The notes: a model not told the origin generated them from the letters alone. Positions 8,962-17,771 are shown, counted from the first letter of the stretch. The stretch: 47,721 bases of DNA from Okeania sp. SIO3I5 (GCF_010672085.1 NZ_JAAHHT010000049.1:1-47721); one strand, 5' to 3'. Numbers and translations are program-made.

Positions 8962-9100
8962 AGACTTGTCGCTTTATAACTTAAAAAATCCTCAAAACCA
9001 TTGATATGTAAGGATTATAGCTATAAATGAAATAAAAAACCTGAAATTATTACTCTACCTGAGTTTGAGCGATTTTTTCCCTCTATTTAGTGACAAGTCT
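8962..9100. mobile_element. MITE with AGACTTGTC ends
   Basis: 139 bp bounded by AGACTTGTCGC and its inverse GTGACAAGTCT, and flanked on both sides by AAT (8959-8961 and 9101-9103). There is no open frame. Only one copy is in this window. Confidence 0.7.
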
Positions 9101-9210
9101 AATATTCAAATTCTTATAAATCAGATCAAATCCTTTTAATTGGACATAAAAAAAATCTCATATCTTCATAACTACGTTCATCTTTATGATTCTTTCTCCT
9201 CCTGAGGACC

Positions 9211-9289
9211 TACGGACGTTGCTTGAGCATTAATGCGTTACATGTCGCGTAGCGTTAGCGGAGCGAAAGCGTCAGCAATACGTCCCTAC
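9211..9289. repeat. TACGGACGTTGC repeat, copy 1
   Basis: A 79-bp unit, nearly identical to 20784-20863. The ends TACGGACGTTGC and GCAATACGTCCCTA are imperfect inverted repeats, and the centre holds GCGTTAGCGGAGCGAAAGCG. This is a small palindromic dispersed element; CTGACTC heptads follow it in both places. Confidence 0.75.
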
Positions 9290-9408
9290 CTCCTGACTCC
9301 TAAAGACTTAAGGAATCTATAACTGTTTAAGCGGATTTGATATCACAACTGATTGCTATATTAGATGTCAATAGTCTGGAAGATGTGGAAAGTTGGTTAA
9401 ATTAATAA

Positions 9409-10833
9409 TTAATTTGCTGAAATCATTTCTCCTGTTTGTAAACGTTTCATATAATTTTCTAGATCGGTTCCCACTTTCCCACAGAGGAAATAAGCACCGA
9501 GCAAACAAGGAAAAGCAAGAGTTATTTTCACAGCATCAGCGAATTGAATTACTGCTTCTGGTTTAGTAACTGTACCAACAAAAATAGCTATTAAGAACAA
9601 GATTTTATATATAATTAGACTCCGGTCTCCAAATAAATATTGCCAGCTAACTTGACCATAATAACTACTAGAAATCATAGTAGAGAAGGCAAACAAAAAT
9701 ATACATAGTGTCAAAATAGAAGGAAACCAGGGAATGACAGAAGTAAAAGCAGCTAAAGTCAGTTCAGAACCACCAAAATTAGCAAATTCTGGATTATTGT
9801 AAGCTCCAGTAATAATCACCACTAAAGCAGTCATGTTGCAGATAATAATAGTATCAATAAATGGTTCTAGTAACGCGACAATACCTTCCCGAATAGGTTC
9901 ATCAGTTTTCGCTGTAGCATGAGCGATCGCAGACAAACCCAATCCCGCTTCATTAGAAAAAGCAGCACGACGGAATCCCTGGACTAACGCCCCAACAAAA
10001 CCACCTGCCATAGCTTCGGGAGCGAAAGCACCGTGAATAATACTAGCTAAGGCATTAGGAATAGCGGTAAAGTTAGCCAAAATCACCCACAGAGCAGCCA
10101 AAAAGTAGATGCCACACATTGCAGGTACGATAGCAGCAGCAACTCCAGCAATACGTTGGATACCTCCAATAATTACTAATCCCACTATTAATACTAGAAC
10201 CAATCCATAGCTCCAAGTTTTTTCGGCAACAAATGGTAGCATATTAGCAACGACGACTTGAGACTGGTTAGACTGAAATATACTAGAACTACCCAATGCC
10301 ACCAAAATATTGAAAAATGCGAACATTCCTGCTAAAACTTGACCTAATTTTTTTTGCCCTATATCTGCCAAACCTGTTGACAGGTAATACATCGGCCCTC
10401 CAGCGATCGTACCATCTGGGTTAACAATACGATATTTTTGAGCTAGGGTACACTCAATAAACTTGGTACTCATCCCTAAGAAACCGGCGATCGTCATCCA
10501 AAAAACTGCACCCGGTCCTCCTAAACTAATAGCAACGGTAACTCCGGCAATATTTCCTAGTCCCACGGTTGCAGATAGGGCAGTAGCGAGAGCTTGAAAA
10601 TGGGAAACTTCACCTGCGTCATTTGGGTCATCGTATTTGCCCAAAATAACATCAATGGCGTGTTTAAAGGCTCGAATATTAATAAACTGCATTCGGATAG
10701 TAAAAAAGAGACCACCACTAATTAGCCACAGTACAATAAGTGGTATGCCTCGATCGCCTCCAATACTATAAAAAATGATCGCATCTATATTTTTTAATAA
10801 ATCAGAAAAATTAGCAGAAATCCAATCTAACAT
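9409..10833 (-). CDS. Sodium:amino-acid (alanine/glycine) symporter, AGCS family, paralogue
   Basis: Membrane carrier of 474 residues, clearly paralogous to the gene at 6230-7729 (shared blocks include VSHFQALATALSATVGLGNI and the signature QGFRRAAFSNEAGLGLSAIA). It begins directly with MLDWISANFSDLL and lacks the signal-peptide-like start of its neighbour. About ten hydrophobic helices are predicted by eye. It should import a small neutral amino acid with Na+. The two genes point the same way but are split by 1.7 kb of mobile-element debris, so they are not one operon. They may differ in substrate affinity or expression. Confidence 0.93.
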   Translation of the reverse strand: MLDWISANFSDLLKNIDAIIFYSIGGDRGIPLIVLWLISGGLFFTIRMQFINIRAFKHAIDVILGKYDDPNDAGEVSHFQALATALSATVGLGNIAGVTVAISLGGPGAVFWMTIAGFLGMSTKFIECTLAQKYRIVNPDGTIAGGPMYYLSTGLADIGQKKLGQVLAGMFAFFNILVALGSSSIFQSNQSQVVVANMLPFVAEKTWSYGLVLVLIVGLVIIGGIQRIAGVAAAIVPAMCGIYFLAALWVILANFTAIPNALASIIHGAFAPEAMAGGFVGALVQGFRRAAFSNEAGLGLSAIAHATAKTDEPIREGIVALLEPFIDTIIICNMTALVVIITGAYNNPEFANFGGSELTLAAFTSVIPWFPSILTLCIFLFAFSTMISSSYYGQVSWQYLFGDRSLIIYKILFLIAIFVGTVTKPEAVIQFADAVKITLAFPCLLGAYFLCGKVGTDLENYMKRLQTGEMISAN

Positions 10834-11208
10834 TTAGTTTAGTCGTTCCTATTTTCAAGAAGCAGTTAGCGGTTAGCATATTGCTCTACAAGACTACCGT
10901 CTACAGCAGAATTTTTTTTGAGACGCCCTTGTTTGCGGAGCATTTTGGAATGGAGAGGAGATTTCAACTCCGAAACCATCCAGCGCTTGGGGTATAAGGG
11001 GATTTTAACTCAGAGCTGCTAAAAGTTGATAGCCAGTTAAAGTCAAGTATTAGTTGATTTTAGCACTTAAAGATTGTTGTTAAAGTTGATTTTAAAGACT
11101 TTTTTTAAGGTTCATATTCTAGAGTAATGGGCATAGTTAATATCGCTAGGGAATAGGGAATAGGGAGTAGGGAATAGGGGGAAATAATTGATGTTATTTT
11201 TTTTGCGC
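10834..11208. other. Intergenic, nothing recognised
   Basis: No gene found. It contains short TTGATTTTA-type repeats (11045-11100) and AGGGAAT/AGGGAGT heptads (11150-11180). The promoter of the adjacent symporter should lie close to 10834. Confidence 0.5.
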
Positions 11209-11256
11209 TCACCATTGGGATTGAAATAATGAACCAAATTTCAATCCCAATGGTGA
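11209..11256. other. Perfect long hairpin
   Basis: The arms TCACCATTGGGATTGAAAT and its exact inverse (ending at 11256) form a 19-bp stem with a 10-base loop. It is not followed by a T run on either strand, so a terminator role is doubtful. It sits immediately beside a MITE (11260-11396), whose ATT duplication begins at 11257. Confidence 0.75.
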
Positions 11257-11259
11257 ATT

Positions 11260-11396
11260 AGACATCTCCAAAAATTAAAATTCAAATCAATTCTCACCCA
11301 TAAATTATCTATTACTCCCCTCCTGGGAGGGGTTAGGGGTGGGTTCTTCCTGTTCCCAGTTAAGTGTTCCCTGTTCCCTCTTTTCTGGAGATGTTT
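11260..11396. mobile_element. MITE, AGACATCTCC family, ATT duplication
   Basis: 137 bp. The left end is AGACATCTCCAAAAA and the right end TCTGGAGATGTTT, flanked by ATT at 11257-11259 and 11397-11399. The interior includes GGGAGGGGTTAGGGGTGGG and CCCTGTT heptads. There is no coding capacity. Confidence 0.8.
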
Positions 11397-11399
11397 ATT

Positions 11400-12328
11400 G
11401 ATATCAAATCCGTTTAATTGCACATACAATAATCCCATCTACAGGATTCGAGAATAGTCTAGGCAGTTGAGTTTCTTTCTGATTGACACGCCCTAGAAAT
11501 AAGTGGTTGAGTATTTTCTACTAACTGGACTTAAACAAAATCAACCCAAAAAAAAACGATCAAATATAGACAGGCAAAGGCTTTTATGTCAAAAAGGCAT
11601 AAATCTTGAATTACCAACGGTTCTAGCCATTTTCAGGGCAGCGACGTAATTCCCTTATCTAGAGAGACTTTGAGGCATTTTTCCGACCAGAAAATGTTGA
11701 AGTACCACTAACTACTGACTACTGACTATTGACTACTAAATTGATAGTGAGGTTATTTAACCGACTTTGATATGATATCAGACCTAAAAAATAGATACTT
11801 GTAATCATGTTATAATATAATTATGTACGCATCCACATTCTATTTCTAAAGTTCACTGTAATTTATACAGCATCAATAGGATCATAAAGCAGTTAACTTT
11901 GTTACAAATTCTCATAATTATAGTTATTTTAATTATTTTCATTGAAGAAAATTAAAATAAAAAACTCAGGAAGAAACCATCTAATTTTGTATTAAGCAAT
12001 ACAGCCAATTAGAGAGTAAAGCTTTGAAATGGATATTGTTGTTTGTCTTTAAACGAATAACTAAATGTTAATTAATTATTAAATAATTATTTAGTTATGT
12101 AAATACTTAAAGATAAATCTTAAGGAATTAAATGTAATTTAGGACTGCAATCTTTCTGAATTATTGGTTGACAAAAAGTGTAAAATATGGTATATAACCA
12201 ATACTAGGTGCTTTGTTAATATTGAATTAAATTGTTAGTAAATTGAGGAATTCTGGTATAAAATAACACGTGCATTGTATCTCATCAACCATTTACAGCC
12301 GACAAACTATATAATAGAAAAAAACACT
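11400..12328. other. Long AT-rich region upstream of the sigma-factor gene
   Basis: About 930 bp with no gene. GC content falls sharply after 11760, and the last 500 bp are A/T runs with several TATAAT-like hexamers (for example TATAATATAA near 11810), so promoter assignment by eye is not safe. A long leader for the sigma factor is possible. No riboswitch or sRNA was recognised. Confidence 0.5.
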
Positions 12329-13483
12329 ATGAAAATTCTACTTCCAGAGAATTCAGGTAAGCATCAACTCGAATTATCAGTCCCCATTAATAAATCAGAG
12401 ATGTCAGATAAAATGCAACAAATGAGTTTAACAATTGCTGAATCCCTACATGAAGAAGCTCAAAATCAAGAGGATTATAGTACGAATATATCGGCTGTAA
12501 CTATTCCAGTATCAGAAAATCAACAAGATGTAGATGATGCAGTGGGAGCATTATTTAAACAAATGTCTCGTTATCCTCTTCTAAGTCAAAAAGAAGAAAT
12601 AGAATTAGCCAGGCAGATCCAAGAGTTAGTCATATTTGAACAACTGCCAGAGCGACTGGCAAATGACTTAGGGCGAGTGCCTACAAAAGCTGAAGTAGCA
12701 GCAGCGGCAGGTTTGACAGAAGTACAACTAGAGAGTCGCTTACATCAGTGTCGGGCAGCCAAACGTCGAATGATTAGCTCTAATCTCCGTCTAGTGGTTT
12801 CCATTGCCAAGCGTTATCTAAACCGAGGGGTGCCTTTTCTAGACTTGATTCAAGAAGGAGCATTAGGACTAAATCGTGCCACGGAAAAATTTGACCCAGA
12901 AAAGGGTTATAAGTTTTCTACTTACGCCTATTGGTGGATTCGTCAAGGAATAACACGCACCATTGCTAATCAAGGACGTACTATTCGTCTACCAGTTCAT
13001 GTAGTTGAACAGATTAACAAACTTAAACGAGTTTACCGCGACTTAAGACGGAGTTTAAATCGTATTCCTAGTGACACAGAAATTGCTAAAGCGCTAGAAA
13101 TTTCTCTCCAACAACTGCGTAACCTCCAGCAAATTCGTCGGAAAACTCTCTCTCTCAATCATCGTTTGGGTACTGACGAAAATACTGAACTTTTAGATTT
13201 CTTAGAAGACAATGAAAATACTACTCCTGAAGCGCAAATGAATGATATGATGATGCGCCAGGATATCTTGGAGGTATTAAATCATGTTTTAAGCGATCGC
13301 GAGCAAGATGTCATCACTCTCCGGTATGGTTTAATGACAGGAGAACCTCATACTTTAGATGAAGTAAGTCGGATGATTAATCTCTCCCGCGAACGAGTAC
13401 GACAAATTCAAGCTAAGGCAATGCGAAAGTTGCGTCGTCCTCAAGTAGCTGAACGTTTAAAAGGATGGTTAAATCGTTTTTAA
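12329..13483 (+). CDS. Group 2 RNA polymerase sigma-70 factor
   Basis: Sigma factor of 384 residues from the ATG at 12329 (MKILLPENSG); an in-frame ATG at 12275 would add 18 unconserved residues. Regions in order: 1.2 (DDAVGALFKQMSRYPLLSQ then EEIELARQIQ), 2.1-2.4 (SSNLRLVVSIAKRYLNRGVP, DLIQEGALGL, FSTYAYWWIRQGITRTI), 3 (RTIRLPVHVVEQINKLKR) and 4 (REQDVITLRYGL, TLDEVSRMINLSRERVRQIQ). It lacks the long region 1.1 of the housekeeping factor, which places it among the non-essential group 2 sigmas that cyanobacteria use for stress, carbon/nitrogen and circadian responses. The ORF is intact. It cannot be assigned to a named SigB-E clade without a tree. Confidence 0.92.
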   Translation: MKILLPENSGKHQLELSVPINKSEMSDKMQQMSLTIAESLHEEAQNQEDYSTNISAVTIPVSENQQDVDDAVGALFKQMSRYPLLSQKEEIELARQIQELVIFEQLPERLANDLGRVPTKAEVAAAAGLTEVQLESRLHQCRAAKRRMISSNLRLVVSIAKRYLNRGVPFLDLIQEGALGLNRATEKFDPEKGYKFSTYAYWWIRQGITRTIANQGRTIRLPVHVVEQINKLKRVYRDLRRSLNRIPSDTEIAKALEISLQQLRNLQQIRRKTLSLNHRLGTDENTELLDFLEDNENTTPEAQMNDMMMRQDILEVLNHVLSDREQDVITLRYGLMTGEPHTLDEVSRMINLSRERVRQIQAKAMRKLRRPQVAERLKGWLNRF

Positions 13484-13575
13484 TCGAATTAAGATAATAT
13501 AGCTTTAAGCATTCAGCTATCAGCTATCAGCTAAAGTTAAAAGTATTAGCTGTAAAGGATTTCAATTTTATCAAT

Positions 13576-13641
13576 AGACATCTTTAGAAAAGAGGCAGTA
13601 GTGGAAATAATTGATTTGGTTTTTGATTATTGGAGATGTCT
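13576..13641. mobile_element. MITE, AGACATCTCC family, AAT duplication (short copy)
   Basis: Minimal 66-bp copy: AGACATCTTTAGAAAAGAGG at the left and TTGGAGATGTCT at the right, flanked by AAT (13573-13575 and 13642-13644). It lies between the sigma-factor and GNAT genes and lacks the heptad array found in longer copies. Confidence 0.82.
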
Positions 13642-13681
13642 AATGTCCTAACACTTTTTGTAGTGCTATAGTAGTTAAATT

Positions 13682-14200
13682 ATGTCCCTAGATGAATTAA
13701 AGCTGCGTGCTGCGACGCCAGCAGATGTACCTGTACTGTTTGAGTTAATTAAAGCTCTAGCTGAGTATGAAAAATTATCTCATGCTGTTACAGGTAATGC
13801 TGCTTCTTTGGAAGCTCATTTATTTGGTGAACCTGGTAGTGATAAGTCTAATTATCGTCCTATTGTTGAAGCTATTATTGCTGAATTGGCAGATAAACCC
13901 GTCGGTTTTGCTCTATTCTTTCATAACTATTCAACTTTTCTCACCCAACCCGGAATTTATATAGAAGATTTATTTGTGTTACCTGAGTACAGGGGGCGGG
14001 GTATAGGGAAACGACTGGTAAGTTATGTGGCACAGTTGGCAGTATCTCGAAACTGTGGGCGTTTGGAGTGGAGTGTTTTAGATTGGAATGAACCAGCGAT
14101 CGGATTTTATAAACATATTGGTGCGTCAATTTTAGAGGAGTGGCGTATATGTCGTGTTACTGATAATTCTCTGAGTAATTTAGCATCTGGACTTTCTTGA
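13682..14200 (+). CDS. GNAT-family N-acetyltransferase (diamine acetyltransferase-like)
   Basis: GNAT enzyme of 172 residues that transfers acetyl from acetyl-CoA to an amine. The N-terminal strand is LRAATPADVPVLFELIKALA. The acetyl-CoA motif A is YIEDLFVLPEYRGRGIGKRL, with the Q/RxxGxG/A loop at residues 104-109. The following segment, LEWSVLDWNEPAIGFYKHIG, and the DLFVLPEYRG wording match the spermidine/spermine acetyltransferase branch. The natural substrate may be a polyamine or another small amine; this is a family-level inference. ATG start; stands alone. Confidence 0.9.
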   Translation: MSLDELKLRAATPADVPVLFELIKALAEYEKLSHAVTGNAASLEAHLFGEPGSDKSNYRPIVEAIIAELADKPVGFALFFHNYSTFLTQPGIYIEDLFVLPEYRGRGIGKRLVSYVAQLAVSRNCGRLEWSVLDWNEPAIGFYKHIGASILEEWRICRVTDNSLSNLASGLS

Positions 14201-14417
14201 GTAGGGAATTTAATAATTAATAATTAATAATTAACAATTAATAATTACCTCTTGTGTAATAGAGGGATTGGTTAAAAGGATTTTTTTTCTTCTCTTGGTT
14301 GATTGGATATGGTTAGGTAACCCATCCCTCGACTGCTCATTGCTATAAAAGTATGAATAATTAACACGCTCCTGAAGTGCTAATTATCAAAAAGGTAATT
14401 CTGCTAATTATTTAATC
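14201..14417. other. Intergenic with TAATTAATAAT repeats
   Basis: Short reiterated TAATAAT/AATTAAT units at 14210-14247. The string GGTTAGGTAACCCATCC at about 14312-14328 recurs in inverted orientation near 29312-29327. No gene. Confidence 0.5.
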
Positions 14418-14518
14418 AGGACTAAAGCGATGCGAACCCAGAAACCCGGTTTCTCGTAGATGTTTATTGTCAAAAATAACAATTTCTCGTAGAAACCGGG
14501 TTTCTTTGCGTAAGTCCT
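14418..14518. repeat. Dispersed AAACCCGGTTTC hairpin repeat, copy 2, with AGGACT ends
   Basis: Begins AGGACTAAAGCGATGCG and ends TTTGCGTAAGTCCT, so its ends resemble the AGGACTTACGCA ends of the MITE at 41443-41531. The interior carries the AGAAACCCGGTTTCTCGTAG and GTAGAAACCGGGTTTC arms, here spread by about 30 bp. This links the two repeat types into one family. Confidence 0.75.
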
Positions 14519-14607
14519 ATTAATAATTGATGTTTCACCTAAAATCATAGTAATAGCAACTGCTATATAAGATTTCAGAGCAAAATTCAAAATTTAGTAC
14601 CGCTATA

Positions 14608-14641
14608 AAAATCTGAATTCTCAGGGAATTCAGATTTTTTT
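14608..14641. terminator. Hairpin with T run, probable terminator
   Basis: Perfect stem AAATCTGAATTC / GAATTCAGATTT with a 5-base loop, followed by TTTTTTG on the plus strand and preceded by an A run, so it could act in either direction. It lies about 85 bp before the LRAT-type gene and could insulate it from upstream transcription. Confidence 0.72.
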
Positions 14642-14724
14642 GTGTGTAGTGGTTAAATCTATTCAACTTGACTATTGTTAAGAAAATAGGTGAAAATGTA
14701 ATGAGATAAAGTTAGTAAAAGAAT

Positions 14725-15411
14725 ATGGCACGCGGAGAACAAATATATACTCTTAGAGAATTTCTAAATATAGATGGTGTGTACGAACATCATGGTATTG
14801 ACTATGGCGATGGAACAGTTATTCATTATCGCAAAGGAACAGAAACTATTGAACGAACTTCTAAAGCATATTTTACTGATGGGAGAAAAGTTTATGTTAA
14901 GCGTTACCCACTTCGTTATATTGCCGATACAGTTATTCAAAGAGCAGAAAGTAGATTAGGAGAAAAAAAATATAATATTCTTTTTAATAATTGTGAACAC
15001 TTTGCCACTTGGTGTATTACTGGAGTTAGCTATAGTCAACAAGTAAAAAACTTTATTCCTCTACTGGATAATATTAATGTCGAGCAAATATCAGAACCAA
15101 TTAAGGAAGCAATTTTAGGAGTAAAAACTCAGGTAGATACTAATGAATTGGTAAGTCAAGCTTTAGCAGATATTAAAGTAGCTTGGGAAAATATTCAACC
15201 TGAATATAAACAAACTTTAGAGGAAATAGATAACTGGCAAAAAGTTGCAGTGGCATCCCTCAAAAAAAACCGGGAAGATTTAGCTCGTGCTGCCTTAATT
15301 CGGAAGCGAAAACATCAAGAATATGCTGATGAATTAGCAGCTAGTTTGCAGAAATTGGCAACTATGACAGAAACACTTTTGCGCAGTCAAAATTTAATTG
15401 GTAAAAATTAG
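14725..15411 (+). CDS. LRAT/NlpC-P60-type acyltransferase-like protein with PspA-like C-terminal helix
   Basis: Protein of 228 residues. Residues about 18-105 form an LRAT domain: YEHHGIDYGDGTVIHY (His23 and His34) and the catalytic motif NNCEHFATWC with Cys90. LRAT enzymes are thiol acyltransferases or phospholipases of the permuted NlpC/P60 fold acting on lipids. Residues about 125-228 are helical and coiled. The stretch KNREDLARAALIRKRKHQE near 180-198 closely resembles the conserved core of PspA/Vipp1 (GREDLAREAL type). A membrane-associated lipid-modifying role is therefore likely, with the tail possibly contacting membrane or PspA/Vipp1 polymers; this is inferred. ATG start. The stop codon overlaps the end of a MITE of the AGACATCTCC family. 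Confidence 0.82.
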   Translation: MARGEQIYTLREFLNIDGVYEHHGIDYGDGTVIHYRKGTETIERTSKAYFTDGRKVYVKRYPLRYIADTVIQRAESRLGEKKYNILFNNCEHFATWCITGVSYSQQVKNFIPLLDNINVEQISEPIKEAILGVKTQVDTNELVSQALADIKVAWENIQPEYKQTLEEIDNWQKVAVASLKKNREDLARAALIRKRKHQEYADELAASLQKLATMTETLLRSQNLIGKN

Positions 15412-15470
15412 ACATCTCCGAAAAAGAGGGAACAGGGAACAGGGAACAGGGAACAGGGGGGAATAAGTGA
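15410..15470. mobile_element. Partial MITE, AGACATCTCC family
   Basis: The left end AGACATCTCCGAAAAAGAGG with four AGGGAAC heptads is present, but the right terminal repeat is missing. The element seems to have been cut when the neighbouring TATA-ended repeat (15490-15588) arrived, or by deletion. It overlaps the LRAT gene stop codon. Confidence 0.6.
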
Positions 15471-15489
15471 TAAATTATCAATTATCAAT

Positions 15490-15588
15490 TATAGTGCTAC
15501 GCATTAAGGTTAGGACATTTATAAATCCTCAAATCCTTTGACAGTTTACTATTCCCTTTTCCCTTTTCCCTTTTCAAGTAGCGCTATA
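15490..15588. repeat. Dispersed element with TATAGTGCTAC / GTAGCGCTATA ends
   Basis: 99 bp. The left end is TATAGTGCTACGCATTAAGG and the right end TTTTCAAGTAGCGCTATA, which are imperfect inverted repeats. The same ends enclose 21210-21337. The interior has TTCCCTT heptads. It abuts the stop codon of the Uma2-type gene. Confidence 0.75.
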
Positions 15589-16557
15589 CTACTGCAGAAT
15601 TTCCTGAACTTTCTCAACCGTCAAACCAAGAGTTTCAGAAACTTCCTCCAGACTTAAACCCATTGCCAACAACCGAGAAATAGCATTCCTTTGCACAAGC
15701 AACCCCATTTCAACTTCAGATTCAGCACGTTCAGCTCTGACTTTTTGAATTTCTGCTTCAGATTCAGCACGTTCAAGTTGAGATTCAGCACGTTCAGCTC
15801 TGACTTTTTGAATTTTCTCACCTTCTTTTCCTGTTAACAGCAGATTACCTTCTGCATCCCACCAACGCAACCACAACATATATTGATTTTCGTAATTACC
15901 TTCCCAAAGTCCTAACTCTACTCCCAATTCTTCAATGGGATAGTGACCTCGTTCATTTGGTGACATTTGCTGATAACGCCCATTTACTAAGCGATAAACC
16001 TCTAGACGACCGCTAATAATTTCGTAAATCCCGTAATAAGGAATTTGGATTCTCTGTTCGTACACCCAAAACTTTCCTGGTTTAATTTTCTTTCCTTCAG
16101 ATGTTTGGGATAGAGGGGTTCGATCTCTTTCTTCTGCACCATCTCCTGATGCCAGTTCTAATGCAATAAATGGTGGCACTTTTTCTCTGGGGAGAACGTA
16201 AGAGCGACGATATTCACCATCCAGTAGAGGGGGTACATTGGGAACATAAAACCAATCTGGGCAGACTGCACCTTGTTCGGGAGGCTCGGTTTTCCGCCAA
16301 TAGATGCCACAGTCTTGTCCGATCGCGTATTGTCCGTCAGGATGAATGCGCTGCAAAACAGGAGTAATGGAGTCTGTCAGAATAATGCTTTGGGGATGCT
16401 CTTGAAAGTTTTTCACAAATGTACCGTCTGACTCTGGCAGTTGGGTATGATCGGGGAAATCAATTTGATTATTGGTTTCCGTTGTACTATCTGACTTTGG
16501 CAGTTGGGTGTCAGGAAAAGACTGTAGTAGTTCAGTTGGAATTTTTGTTTCTGTCAT
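15589..16557 (-). CDS. Uma2-family (DUF820) PD-(D/E)XK nuclease-like protein
   Basis: Protein of 322 residues. Residues about 60-200 match the cyanobacterial Uma2 family: PDWFYVPNVPP (catalytic Asp), FIALELASGDGAEERD (catalytic Glu strand), then YEQRIQIPYYGIYEIISGRL. Residues about 240-295 form a charged coiled coil with repeats of RAERAESQLERAE type. The last 30 residues, ISRLLAMGLSLEEVSETLGL then TVEKVQEILQ, look like a small helix-turn-helix. The N-terminal 55 residues contain two rough copies of a QLPxSDxT motif. Cyanobacteria carry dozens of such genes; their biological role is not established. It is divergent from the Rpn-type gene at 16745, which ends in a very similar tail. Confidence 0.83.
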   Translation of the reverse strand: MTETKIPTELLQSFPDTQLPKSDSTTETNNQIDFPDHTQLPESDGTFVKNFQEHPQSIILTDSITPVLQRIHPDGQYAIGQDCGIYWRKTEPPEQGAVCPDWFYVPNVPPLLDGEYRRSYVLPREKVPPFIALELASGDGAEERDRTPLSQTSEGKKIKPGKFWVYEQRIQIPYYGIYEIISGRLEVYRLVNGRYQQMSPNERGHYPIEELGVELGLWEGNYENQYMLWLRWWDAEGNLLLTGKEGEKIQKVRAERAESQLERAESEAEIQKVRAERAESEVEMGLLVQRNAISRLLAMGLSLEEVSETLGLTVEKVQEILQ

Positions 16558-16744
16558 TACTAACTTATTTTTATTTGATATGTTGTTTGATTATAGTAAA
16601 AATTTAGCTGTCAGTAGCAATATCGCTTTTATGGTTTATCCTTGAAGCATCCACCAGTTTTTGACGAGATTAAACAAATCCTAAAACTTTTATAGACAGC
16701 TATTCACCATGATATGATGCTCGACATGACAACAAAATTTTTCA

Positions 16745-17545
16745 ATGAAAACAGACAGTATATTTTACAGACTATTTTTAGAGATGCCTGGTGTTTACTT
16801 TCAACTCATTGGTAAATCTCCGACTCTAGCAAATTCTTACAAGTTTCGCTCAGTCGAAATCAAACAAACAGCTTTTCGTTTGGATGGTGTATTAGTTCCT
16901 AACACTCAGTCTTCTGATACTCCCATCCATTTCGGTGAAGTACAAATGCAAAAGGATGAAGCATTTTACCGTCGATTTTTTGGTGAAATATTTCTGTATT
17001 TGAGTCAATACGAAGATGCCAAGTATTGGCACGGATTAGTAGTGTTCCTCAACCGCAATATTGAACCAAAAGATACCCAACCCTATCAAGCTCTATTAAA
17101 TAGCAGTAACGTTACTGTAGTTTACCTGGAAGATTTGGGAGAGGAAGCTTACGATAACTTGGGTTTGGGTATAGTCAAGTTAATAGTAGAGGATGAGACA
17201 AAGGCAGTACAACAGGCAAAAATTTTAGCTGCCAAAGTAACGACAGAACTAGCACAAGAGACTGAACGGGAAAAAGTGCTAGAATTAGTCAAAACAGTTA
17301 TTTTGTACAAATTTCAAAATTTAGCACCAGAGGAGGTAATAGAAATGTTAGGGATGGATGATTTTAAAAAATCTCGACTTTATCTAGGAATTAAGCAGGA
17401 GGGGAGAGAAGAAGGTAGACAAGAAGGCAAACTTTTAACAGTTCCTATGTTTTTAGAACTGGGGTTGACTATTGAAGAGATAGCACAACGGTTGGATTTA
17501 ACTGTGGAGCAAGTTCAACAAGCTGCTCAAAGTCAGTCTAATTAA
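16745..17545 (+). CDS. Rpn-family / DUF2887 PD-(D/E)XK nuclease-like protein
   Basis: Protein of 266 residues. The N-terminal domain has the Rpn-type active site: Asp47 in FRLDGVLVP and the Glu-x-Gln pair (Glu65, Gln67) in HFGEVQMQKDEAFYRRFFGE, followed by YEDAKYWHGLVVFLNR. Proteins of this group are related to Rpn/transposase_31 recombination-promoting nucleases. Residues about 155-215 are helical. A charged GREEGRQEGK hinge precedes a C-terminal tail VPMFLELGLTIEEIAQRLDL then TVEQVQQAA. ATG start at 16745. The coding end is duplicated in the next small gene, 16 bases downstream. Cellular function is unknown; mobile-element or defence roles are conceivable but not shown. Confidence 0.83.
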   Translation: MKTDSIFYRLFLEMPGVYFQLIGKSPTLANSYKFRSVEIKQTAFRLDGVLVPNTQSSDTPIHFGEVQMQKDEAFYRRFFGEIFLYLSQYEDAKYWHGLVVFLNRNIEPKDTQPYQALLNSSNVTVVYLEDLGEEAYDNLGLGIVKLIVEDETKAVQQAKILAAKVTTELAQETEREKVLELVKTVILYKFQNLAPEEVIEMLGMDDFKKSRLYLGIKQEGREEGRQEGKLLTVPMFLELGLTIEEIAQRLDLTVEQVQQAAQSQSN

Positions 17546-17561
17546 TAGGAGGTATATAGAA

Positions 17562-17771
17562 ATGTTCAGTATAGAGGAATTTCAAAAATCTCGACTTTAT
17601 CTAGGAATTAAGCAGGAGGGGAGAGAAGAAGGTATAGAAGAGGGGACATTATTAACTAAGTTGCAAGTAGTTCCCATGTTTTTAGAACTGGGGTTGACTA
17701 TTGAAGAAATAGCACAACGTTTGGATTTAACTGTGGAACAAGTTCAACAAGCTGCTCAAAATAATGAATAA
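17562..17771 (+). CDS. Small protein duplicating the C-terminal tail of the upstream nuclease
   Basis: Protein of 69 residues: MFSIEEFQKSRLYLGIKQEG, a charged hinge of REEGIEEG type, and VVPMFLELGLTIEEIAQRLD then LTVEQVQQAAQ. It nearly repeats the last 60 residues of the gene ending at 17545, and the DNA is also close to identical (about 17373-17535 versus 17584-17760). It has its own strong ribosome site (AGGAGG at about 17547) ten bases before the ATG, so it looks expressible and translationally coupled. It arose by partial tandem duplication. A stand-alone tail could compete with the parent for oligomerisation or DNA contacts; this is speculation. Confidence 0.7.
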   Translation: MFSIEEFQKSRLYLGIKQEGREEGIEEGTLLTKLQVVPMFLELGLTIEEIAQRLDLTVEQVQQAAQNNE

